A DNA stretch of 64,000 bases from Chloranthus sessilifolius (Eukaryota > Streptophyta > Magnoliopsida > Chloranthales > Chloranthaceae): NCBI GenBank assembly GCA_021018995.1, contig CM037588.1, positions 150,865,725 to 150,929,724 on the forward strand, written 5' to 3'. Positions 55,582 through 64,000 of this stretch are shown here, piece by piece. The position numbers were made by a program, and so were the translations under genes. The first letter of the stretch is position 1. Every line of letters starts with the position of its first letter. Under the pieces are notes generated by a model. That model saw only the letters and a list, made by a program, of their open reading frames with translations, was not told the origin of the DNA and made no database searches.

Positions 55582-56571
55582 GTGGGTAGTGGATCCAGCT
55601 TATGCCGATCCCGACTCATCCGCTCCACATTCTCCAACCTACTCCCATTCAGGAGAAGTTTTTTCCACCATCCCCCTCACCCAATCACCTTGTACAATTA
55701 CTGGATCCTTTGGTACCCTCATTTTCCCAACCACTACTTCCCAAAATATCTAAAATCACGCCTCCCCCATTCCCCATCTTTTGCCCAAACGATGCCTATG
55801 CCCCCTCCCATATCCATGTCAAATCCAACACATTTCTCATCCACATCCATACAAAACCCAACCCAATTTTCCCCATCCACATCCATGGCCCATGTTCAAT
55901 CTTCCCCATATAGGCCCGATCCACCCTCATTCACCTATGTCACTTCCACCTTATCAAACCCCCCACAAATCCTCCCATCTACCCAGGTCATGCCCATTTT
56001 TATCGCGGTCATGCCCGATTTTTCCCAAACACTTACACTTTACCCTTCATCATCTCTAAATATTCCCAACCCATCCCCCTTTGCCAATGCCCCACTTCAT
56101 CCCTCTAATCCACCCCATATCCCATCCGTTACCCGGGTCATGCCCGATTTTACTAAGACCATGCCTAATTTACCAACCACATCCACCCCATCTACGTCTC
56201 ATCACCCTTTAAATCCACCATCTCTATCCGACCTTCCTTCCATGACCATGATGGAGGAGATGTTCCAAACCTACTCTATGTGGAAGGCTTCCCAAAATGC
56301 CTCCTCTCCTCCACACCCCATATCCATGAACCCATCCCATACCCTAACCAATCTCCATGCCTCACTCCCCCATGACCCCCATCATCCACGCCACCCAAAC
56401 CCACATTTCCCACACACCCCAAGGCCCATTGGCCCAAGCCCCCATTTCCCACATGACCCAAGGCCCATTGGCCTAAATCCCTATTTCCCACATGACCCAA
56501 GGCCCATTGGCCCAAATCCCGACTTTTCGCATGCCCCAAGACCCATTGGCCCAAAACCCTACCACCCATAA
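55582..56571 (+). pseudogene. Proline-rich ORF of the Ogre-like element (gag N-terminal region)
   Basis: A 329-codon frame rich in Pro, His, Ser and Thr, with repeats. Near the end a 13-residue unit (PHFPHDPRPIGPN-like) is repeated four to five times at 39-bp intervals (about 56400-56560). Ogre/TAT elements carry a Pro-rich N-terminal gag region, which fits the position between leader and pol. The capsid and zinc-knuckle parts are absent. No host gene of this kind is suggested. MMEEMFQTYSMWKASQ at about residue 223 is the only non-repetitive segment. Confidence 0.5.
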
Positions 56572-56773
56572 ATACCAAGGCCCAATGGGCCAGACCCATC
56601 AAAACCCAATGGGCCATACCACCAAGGGCCCATGGGCAAGACCCATCAAGGCCCAATGTGTTAACCCACCAAGGCCCAATGGCCCATGGCCCAAACCTAT
56701 CATGACCAAGACCCCCATTATCGAGGAAACGGAGGACAATAACCTGGGAACTGAGGAGATTCCCCGAATTACC

Positions 56774-57462
56774 AAGATTGGAACATCGCTGTCTCCCGAA
56801 GAAAGAAAAAGCATGATCGATTTCTTTCAGTCATATCAAGACATTTTTGCCTGGTCATACGAGGACATGCCTGGTCTGAACATCAATTTGGTCGAGCATG
56901 AGTTGCCTCTCTACCCTGATATAAAGCCGGTTAAGCAGAAGCTGAGACGTCTCCGACCCGAGTGGATTTTAAAAGTTAAGGACGAGGTCATCAAGCAGTA
57001 TGACATGGAGTTTCTCATGGTATCTAAGTACTCGCAGTGGCTAGCCAATATCATGCCTGTGTCGAAGAAGGATGGAAAATTTCGCATGTGTATCGATTTC
57101 TGTAATTTGAATAAGGCAAGCTCGAAGGATGATTTCCCACTGCCACACATCGACATCTTGGTCAATAACACTAATATGCACAGGATGCTTTCTTTTATGG
57201 ACGGATTCTCCAGATACAATCAGATAAAGATGGCAGAGGCAAATCGAGAGAAGACTGCGTTCATCACTCCTTTGGGAACCTTTTGCTACAGAGTCAGGCG
57301 ATTTGGGCTAAAGAACGCCGGTGCAACATACCAGAGAGCTATGATCGCATTGTTTCACGACAAGATGCACCGAGAAATTGAAGTGTGCGTCGATGATATG
57401 ATAGCCAAGTCACCGGAGCAAAACGATTACTTGGTAAACCTTCAGAAGTTGTGTGAGGAAAA
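56774..57462 (+). pseudogene. TAT/Ogre-type reverse-transcriptase relic
   Basis: The pre-RT landmark LSPEERKSMIDFFQSYQDIF, then AWSYEDMPGL, leads into the RT domain. KPVKQKLRRLRPEW, GKFRMCIDFCNLNKAS, FPLPHIDILVNNT, FMDGFSRYNQIKM, FGLKNAGATYQRAM and the catalytic CVDDMIAKS follow. Both active-site aspartates are present. The open frame is uninterrupted from 56492, but it fuses out-of-frame proline-rich repeats to pol. It loses homology after LQKLCEE, where an AAT repeat begins. RNase H and integrase are missing. Confidence 0.9.
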
Positions 57463-57587
57463 TAATAATAATAATATTTATCTTTTTCTTAATCGACAAA
57501 CAGGTTATTTCACCCGATTTGATCATTGTTAGGGATTTCCAAGAAACAGGGGCTTGAGTTGGAGGTTTTCTTCTGATTGGTGTTTAT

Positions 57588-57937
57588 CATAGTGACAAGT
57601 TTCATTTTCGGCAACATTTCGATAGGGGGTCATTTCGGTTCATTTCAGATAAATTTCGAGAAAAATTCGAAAAGTTTAGGAAAAATTTTGGGGAGTACAA
57701 AAAATATTAAATATAAATTATATTTAAACTTTATAAAAATTTTATTTATTATTTTAAAATGACAAAAATTAGAAAAGATTCATTAATTTCAGTGAAATTT
57801 CGTTAATTTTGCCGAAATTAATAAAATTTCAACAATTTCAGAGAAATCATCAAAATTTCCTCCAAAGTTTCGCCTAACCTCTATTTCGGTAAATTTTGAA
57901 AAAGATTGGAAGAATTTCGGAAAAATTTATCACTATG
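57588..57937. mobile_element. hAT-like MITE, 350 bp, copy 4
   Basis: Starts CATAGTGACAAGTTT and ends AAATTTATCACTATG. Flanking octamers GTGTTTAT (57580-57587) and GTGTTTAA (57938-57945) match at seven of eight bases. The interior is dominated by ATTTCG/CGAAAT words, a different core from copies 1-3 but the same design of dense short inverted words between CATG-like ends. Confidence 0.65.
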
Positions 57938-57945
57938 GTGTTTAA

Positions 57946-58798
57946 ATGTTAGACGATGTTCAGATAGTGACTTTTGCTTATCTGCTTAACAAAGTAAACT
58001 CTGAACATATTCATCTTATGATTACTTAATTGAGCGTAGCTTATGTCTTATAAAAAAAAAAAAGTAAGCCTAGGTTACGTGGATTCGGAGAATAGGGAAA
58101 TGGAGTAAGCTAGTTTGGATAATTTCTTTATGATTATATATATAATGATAATATGGATTGAACTACACTCAAGTTATGTGGGTGCCACGTGCACATGCAG
58201 ATATGGGATCATGAACCGTTGAAAAAAAATCTGTTTTATTTTGGATGAATCAAGGTAATACTTTGGTTCATGAACTATTTTCTAAAATAAAACCTAAAAG
58301 TAGAAGTACAAATTTGATCTGGCCATACAGCTCGGGAAGCTAGAAGTCGCACAGGTATGCTTTTCTTGATTTAATTCCAATTCAAGTAGTATTTTGAGCT
58401 TTAAATTGCATATGTAGAATCCCAGCCCAAGCCGATGGATGAGAATCCAATCAATCAATAAAGTAGGCTTCAACTTCTACCCTTTCTGTCCTGACCCGAC
58501 GTCGAATCTATTTCTTTCATCCACGTCGTCCATGGAAACGTATCCATGTTTCTATTATGAACTCATGGCAGATAGTCATGGTATTTGCGTTGCCTTTTAG
58601 CGAATGCAACAATGCTTAATCTCAAATTATAACGGCCCTTGAAATTATCCGGGCCTTAGTTACCCGAAGCAGCAGGAGCGTGTAGTAGATTGAAAGAAGG
58701 GAGCTTCATCAAAAGCTCAAAATTGAATTATTTTATATCAAAAGTGAGAGAAGCACTCTAAGCAAAAAATTCTACTACTAGGATTCAGGCACATTAAC
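57946..58798. other. Intergenic, no gene recognised
   Basis: AT-rich sequence with an A-run at 58052-58063; nothing else assignable. Confidence 0.5.
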
Positions 58799-58801
58799 AA
58801 G

Positions 58802-60060
58802 CACTACAAAATAAAAAACTTTTGGAGACTATTATTGGAGACGGCTTTTCGAAGCCGTCTCTAATAACCATTTATTAGAGACGGCCATTTGAAAAGCCGT
58901 CTCCAATTCTTTTATTAGAGACCGCCATTTTAAAAGCCGTCTCGATTTCTTTTATTAGAGACCGATATAGCCGTCTCTATAAGGTCCACTTCATGTATAA
59001 GTAGGTGGTAGCTTTAGAGACTACATAAAAAATCGTCTCTAAATGTCTCGTTACCACCAATAGAGACGGTTCAGCCGTCTCCAAGTGATCTAGTTTAGGT
59101 CATAAGTTTTTATTTATTATTATTTTTTTTAATGAGAAAAAGTCGTAGGTTATATTGTTGGCGGTTGCAAATAACTTAACTCGACCTAGCCCTATATATA
59201 GGCACCGTTCACAAATATACTTCACGTCTTCAACTCGCGGCGAGGTGACAACGGAGGCTCATTCTCTCTGATCTCCGAGAGGGAAAACCCAACCAAAACC
59301 CTAACAAAGATCTCAGATCTCAATAACCTAGCATCTTCTCACTCTAATTCCACAAAGAGATGTCTCGATTTCTAACATTCTTCGATCCTCAAGGAAATCG
59401 ACGCCTCTAAATCTAGACTCAGGTCTTCAACTCGTCGCGAGGGGACAACTGAATCTCGTTCTCTCTGATCTCCGAGAGGGAAAACCCAAGCAAAACCCTA
59501 ACAACGATCTCATATCTCAAAAACCTAGCATCTTCTCACTCTAATTCCACAAAGAGACACCTCAATTTTTGACATTCTTCGATCCTCAAGGAAATCGACG
59601 CCTCTAAATCTAGACTCTCCAAAAGATATAAGGTAATTCAATTTAAAATCTGTCATCTTCTCGATTTTGATTCGCTATTTTGTGTTTTTTGGCCGTTTTC
59701 TGTCCATAAATTAGTGATTGTTCAGTAGATTAGGATGACCTCCATTGAGTTTTAACATTAATATAAAGAATTACCGATATCAGTGATAGATGCTTTGTTC
59801 TTATTAGATTTAATATAATTATGCACGGATCTGATAGTTTTGTGAGAAAATTTTGAACCATCTTCTTGTTTTCCTATTGATAGTGGTGATGAAATACAAA
59901 ACATGTAATTAGGAAGCTAATTTTAACTATTCAGTTGTTTCTATTGTCTAATACTAGAGCTTTTGTTGTTATGATGAGATCTATTTTGATTGAACATTTT
60001 GATGCACGGATCTGATGGTTTTGCGAGGAAATTTTTCATCTTCTCCCTTAGAGGAAAAAG
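58802..60060 (+). mobile_element. 5' end of a larger CACTA transposon, truncated
   Basis: Starts CACTACAAAATAAAAAAC. Subterminal repeats GAGACGGC and GCCGTCTC occur about eleven times within 58827-59085, the usual transposase-binding arrangement of CACTA elements. After a TATATATAGGC promoter box (59192-59202) comes a leader of the AAAACCCTAAC type, present twice, and a donor-like AAG/GTAATTC at about 59630. No transposase coding follows and no matching 3' terminus was found. The right limit is uncertain. Confidence 0.7.
59226..59620. repeat. Tandem duplication 2 x 197 bp of the CACTA leader
   Basis: GTCTTCAACTCG.....CGAGG starts at 59226 and again at 59423. Both copies run through CTCTGATCTCCGAGAGGG, TCGATCCTCAAGGAAATCG and CCTCTAAATCTAGACTC. 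They differ at about ten positions. Confidence 0.9.
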
Positions 60061-61234
60061 ATATATAGTCGTTCTTAAAAGCTTACTTTTCAGATCCTTG
60101 GCCATGTTCAGCCGACCTATTTTTTCATTCCACTAGCTAATTTATGTTTTTTCATTCCTACTTTGTCTAAAAAAATTGATAATTGGGAATCATACAGAGA
60201 AAACCAAAAGTAAAAACAATAATTAAAGCAAAGGTCAGCATATTTGATTAGGAACAGAACTCAGAAATCTACTTGATAATGAGAAGAAATTAGCGGGATT
60301 TTTATGATTGTTTTTGTTGAGAAAAAAAAAGTGAGTTTTGCCTTGGCTTTTGAGCCCCTCCACCATCCCAATCCGAGTTTTATCCTCCGTTGATTGCTGT
60401 AAATAAGTCTTTAAGACTGTCTTTTGTCTTTACTGCTACAAATCTGATCGCACATATTCTCTGCTTTGCTGATTCTTAAAGTCATTGTGGTTCATGAAGT
60501 GAAATAGAGGAATTAAAAGTGTGTCTTAACATAGATTTGTGGATAGATCATGCGATTCTTATCACGATGATACCAAGTTTAATGCGTAAAAGTCTGAACT
60601 AGAATATTGTAAAATTGGGGCGCTTTCTCGTGTTTTGACACGCTACAACCGATTCTACATTTAGGTTTTATCTACTTATGTCCTCGTAAAAAAATGTCAT
60701 ACAAACTAAATAGCTAGGTGGAATACCATATAGCTAGGTTATGACATCAAGTATAGGCATAGCGCCATCGTGACACCATGTAGGTTACAAATACTAGTTT
60801 TCCTGCTCATTTGGTTTAACACTCACCAAGACATCTCCCATTCAGCTAGAGTCAACAATATGTTCCCATGTTAGGTTTGAGTCTTATGACCTCTGCTCCT
60901 TCACTTAGAGTTTTCTTTGTTTGTTCATTGATGAACCTCAAAAAGTAAGAAGGCTTAATTATGTTTGCGAAATCTGGGCATGATGAGTAGATATGATTAA
61001 AATTAAAATCATATTCTGGTCATCGTAACCCTTCTTGAACATGTGAAAATTGTATAGGAGAAGGCGCTTCATGTGAAGCTGAAGTATACCAATGGAATAC
61101 TCACAGACTAATGGGGTTGACCATGATGAGATATTTGCTAGTGTAAGCTGATGAGATATTAATTTATCTCAAGTGCCTAATGTAACAGAGGTCTTTACAT
61201 CGTATCGATGAAAAGAATTAAAACCATGGAGAAT
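60061..61234. other. Intergenic, no gene recognised
   Basis: No recognisable gene. The phrase ATGCACGGATCTGAT.GTTTTG occurs at 59822 and 60002, linking the start of this stretch to the CACTA interior. Confidence 0.5.
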
Positions 61235-62150
61235 TACAACTTATCAATGGCCTCCTCTCTTTGGGATAAAACCACTGCAATGGCCTAGCTCCTCAGCTTT
61301 CAACAAGTGCTCATGAAGACCTTCTACCACGATAAGAAATAGGAAGGGTAATAAGGGATCTCCTTGTCAAAATCCATTTATAGCTGGAAAGTACTCATAT
61401 GGAGCACCGTTTATTAAAATAGATTGATGGAAGAGACGCATTCAAAAATCCAATTTTAACACCTGTTGCTCATTTCCATTCGCTCCATCATATAATCTAA
61501 AAACCCCAATCTGCAAAATCTTATGCTTTTTCAAAATCAACCTTTAGAATTAGACCTGGGTTCTTATTCTTGTGCTGTGATTCCATGCATTCGTATGCAA
61601 TCGAAATCCCATCCAAAATTTGGCTACCGCGGATGAAAACTGTTTTGATTATCTGAAATAATTTCGTCCAAAATTTCCTTGAGGCGATTGGCCAACGCCT
61701 TGCCAATTATTATCTAATCCGTAGCCCAAACTGACCGGCTGAAATTTATTTACCTCGTCCGCGCCATGAGCTTTTCGAATCTGCGGAATGAATGTTGATT
61801 GATTTCTTTTCTGATAATTCTGGTTTCGTAAAATTTTCTGAGCACCGCCATTAAATTCTCTTTAATGAAGCCCCAACATTTTTGGAAAAAAAGGATGGAA
61901 ACCCATTCTACCTGGGTGCTTTTTCATATTTGGGCTCCGTAATTGAGAGATGGTGTGAAATGAAATCCCATCCAACTTGGGTCAAACCATGTTTTCTAAG
62001 AAAATCTTGTAGTGAAATGTTCTACAGATTCCTCTGTGCCCTTCTGTAAATTGTCCCTCCGTTCCACAAGCTCCGAAAAACGTTTCTTACTGTTTGCAAG
62101 ATCAGCTTCCAGCTTTGCGATGAACATTCTGAAAATGTGATGGTGGGCAT
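61235..62150 (-). pseudogene. LINE (L1-type) reverse-transcriptase relic
   Basis: On the minus strand the RT domain of a plant L1 ORF2 is readable through many stops and frameshifts. Landmarks are FFQKCWGFIKENLMAVLRKF, ANRLKEILDEII-like, QILDGISIAYECMESQHKNK, LILKVDFEKA, INGFQGDPL-like with LFLIVVEGL, and KAEELGHCSGL. It covers fingers to palm. No tail or target duplication is evident at the low-coordinate end. Confidence 0.75.
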
Positions 62151-62196
62151 TTGCGGAATCAATAAAAATATCATTGCTATTGTTTTAGAGCCAAAG

Positions 62197-62220
62197 AAAA
62201 AAAAAAAAAAAAAAAAAAAA
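62197..62220. repeat. Poly-A run (24 A)
   Basis: Uninterrupted A-run just outside the LINE relic, on the opposite strand to the one expected for that LINE's tail. It may be the tail of another retroposon or a slippage product. Confidence 0.9.
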
Positions 62221-62571
62221 CACTTGTTCAATTACTTTGTGGTTTGTTTTCTTCTTTATCCTTTTCCAACTACTTTGTGGTTTGTATTTGAGCTCTCAAT
62301 GAAAGTGAATGGATGTGACTTGTTCTAGAAAAAAGGTTGGAGGTTATTCCCCATATGAGGACCATATAATAAAAACTAATTTTTTAAATTAATCCTGTAA
62401 AAGTAATAGCTATTTTACTATATTAAGTTCCAATGCTAATCGCACCAAAAATGAATCTGATCCCCGCCAAAACGTTCACCGCCAACAAATTATGAGGCAT
62501 GAATTATCAGAGAACACATGGTTCGCTTGGAAAAGAGAACCCTGAATTAGTGTCACTAGCTAATTCAACAC
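62221..62571. other. Intergenic, no gene recognised
   Basis: CTTTGTGGTTTGT occurs twice (62236, 62272). Nothing else recognisable. Confidence 0.5.
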
Positions 62572-62574
62572 TTA

Positions 62575-62778
62575 GGTCAGGTTTGGGATTGCTCTTTGGA
62601 GGCAAAGAGCAGCTCTCTGCTCTGGTGCAAAGCGCTTTAGTATGGGACTGTGCTTGGTTAGAGCTCTCACTCTTCAAGAGTGAAAGAGCTGAATTTGGAT
62701 CTCTTTAAAAGAGCAATTTAAACCCGATCTTTTGAGTGGCCTGCTCTTTGCCACCAAAGAGCAATCCCAAACACAGCC
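62575..62778. mobile_element. PIF/Harbinger-like MITE, 204 bp
   Basis: Left end GGTCAGGTTTGGGATTGCTC, right end GAGCAATCCCAAACACAGCC (inverted). Flanks TTA (62572-62574) and ATA. The interior is built of GCTCTTT/AAAGAGC words as in the 27530 copy. Confidence 0.75.
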
Positions 62779-62781
62779 ATA

Positions 62782-64000
62782 CTCACTGCATTCACCATAA
62801 TAATCATTTTACATAGATCAAAATGGCAGGGCTCATCCCTGCCAAAGGCTATGCTGATAAATGATTCACCATAAGAATCATTTAGTTTGGAGTAGGCACT
62901 ATAGTTATACATGGATTCCTTTTTTTATCGAAGGACAGAAATTGACGGAATTTATCACATAGTATACTTGTCAATGGGCCAAAGTTAGTCCAATGTAGAT
63001 GGCATTTAGGGTTTTGATCCTCTATTTGATACTTCTGGTGCAGTCCCAATGTGAGACTAGGTGCAATGAATTTAGAAACGAGAACCCATATCCCAAATTT
63101 TAGACTCAATAAAAAATAAACTCCAAACCCTTGGGCTCTCTCGCCTCTTCTCTCGAGTCTCAACCCTCGGCTGATTTTAGTAGCAGTGTGTGTAGTTCAT
63201 GCTTAGCGCTAACGGTCAGTGGAATGCATGAATAATTTGACTTTGCATGCTCTGCGGCGCTCTCCTGCTCAGGTCAATCTCCTTCTAATTAGTGAAAGTC
63301 AAAATTGATTTGCAGTATCTCTTGAGCCTATGTTTAGGCTGAGCTGGAATTGACCAGTTCATTCACTCACAAAGAGACCAATTCCAGCTCAATCAAAATA
63401 AAGAAAGTGACTTCTCCCTCTCAACCTCTCTGTTTTTTCAATTTAATCAATTAAACTCAGCCTAATAATATCCTCAACTGCAGAAAGATTTTTTTTTTTT
63501 TTAAAGTCTGCATGACAGTGTTGTTCTACTACTGTTTATTTTTTGTAAGGTTAATATGTTATGTTGCTTCCTTTCTTATCTAAGTTTGAGGAGGTAAGGC
63601 ATGGTCCTTCCTTTCTTATCTAAGTATGCTGTGTAAGTTGGCTTTTTTTCAACTCCGTGCATCTATTTTTCCACAAATCATGTGCTCACACACACAGTTC
63701 TTACCTACCTGGAAAAAGGTAAACATTTTTTGTTGGTTGCCTTTCAGATTCACACTACTTAAGTGATAACAGTTTTATGGGATATAAATGAAATGAACCA
63801 GGGGGTAATACCCTGCTATTGAGTTGAAATTAAGGTATAGGTTGAGTGATTTTTCTGATGCCTTATTTATGAAATTGATCCTACTTGAGAAAGTTAAAGC
63901 ATAGGTTTTACTAGTGAATTTTGTAACCTCTTATACTATCACCATATATTATATTTTTATTTAGTTCTATAGCGGATGTTGGTTGTGTCAGCCTCAAAAC
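62782..64000. other. Intergenic, no gene recognised
   Basis: Open frames here are short and unrecognised. At 63334-63470 nested inverted words (TTAGGCTGAG...CTCAGCCTAA around GAGCTGGAATTG...CCAATTCCAGCTC) suggest a small MITE. TCCTTTCTTATCTAAGT occurs twice (63570, 63610). A T-run lies at 63489-63501. Confidence 0.5.

Larger units (their letters stand above)
52571..57533 (+). mobile_element. Truncated TAT/Ogre-like Ty3 retrotransposon
   Basis: Assembled from a 5' LTR (about 52571-54153), a primer site, a long leader with repeats, a proline-rich ORF and an RT of the TAT/Ogre type. The gag capsid, most of protease, RNase H, integrase and the 3' LTR are missing. The coding part stops at a short AAT repeat near 57462. 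Confidence 0.75.

Noticed and set aside
56276..56656. Minus-strand 126-codon Gly/Trp-rich frame
   Set aside because: Mirror of the GGCCCA-rich repeats of the proline-rich ORF; the repeats keep all frames open.
62003..62014. TTGTAGTG followed by AAA as the missing 3' end of the CACTA element at 58802
   Set aside because: The bases lie within the LINE RT relic and correspond to its coding sequence; only eight bases match the terminus and the flank is AAA, not AAG.

Overview
This 64-kb window is nuclear DNA from a flowering plant, most likely a woody eudicot with a large, repeat-rich genome. The signs are AT-rich sequence, nested LTR retrotransposons of the Copia, Sirevirus, Ty3 and TAT/Ogre types, plant LINEs, TRIMs, CACTA, PIF/Harbinger and hAT-like elements, and genes of plant families (fasciclin-like arabinogalactan protein, F-box/LRR). 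The species cannot be fixed from the sequence. I see no tRNA, rRNA, CRISPR, bacterial operon or organelle insert.

Only one complete host gene is convincing: an intronless two-FAS1-domain protein at 29160-30239 (+). A second host locus, 2633-3209 (-), is the LRR-bearing last exon of an F-box/LRR gene whose F-box exon was not found in the window. Nearly everything else is transposon.

Layout. 1-7.7 kb: small DNA elements (two 8-bp-duplication MITEs, a 150-bp CACTA miniature, a PIF-type MITE), the F-box/LRR exon, a decayed TRIM and a LINE relic. 7.7-21.2 kb: a minus-strand Ty3 relic, interrupted first by a deleted Copia and then by the most notable object here. That object is a non-autonomous LTR element with 4.3-4.6-kb LTRs, only 1.46 kb of non-coding interior, an initiator-Met-type primer site, and a captured F-box/LRR gene fragment inside both LTRs. 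21.2-25.7 kb: a related shorter LTR, itself split by a 1,465-bp solo LTR. 25.8-28.9 kb: a cluster of MITEs reaching to about 280 bp upstream of the FAS1 gene. 29.1-30.5 kb: the FAS1 gene. 31.8-37.5 kb: a probable Copia LTR, then a complete but inactive Copia (TSD TAGAG) with an 811-bp element in its 3' LTR. 37.7-40.1 kb: a MITE, a small unexplained ORF and a 5'-truncated LINE with 20-bp target duplications. 40.5-44.6 kb: two Copia relics back to back, one holding an intact 331-bp TRIM. 44.9-50.1 kb: a Sirevirus-like element that keeps gag but no recognisable pol, with a 964-bp solo LTR inside gag. 50.1-52.4 kb: a long Ty3-type LTR. 52.6-57.5 kb: a truncated TAT/Ogre-like element with eight copies of a 23-bp inverted-repeat motif and a proline-rich ORF. 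57.6-64 kb: a fourth 8-bp-TSD MITE, the 5' end of a CACTA transposon, a LINE relic and a PIF-type MITE.

Insertion order can be read from the nesting and from matching target-site duplications (TSDs). All boundaries, motifs and alignments were read by eye; no similarity search was run, so family names rest on motif recognition.
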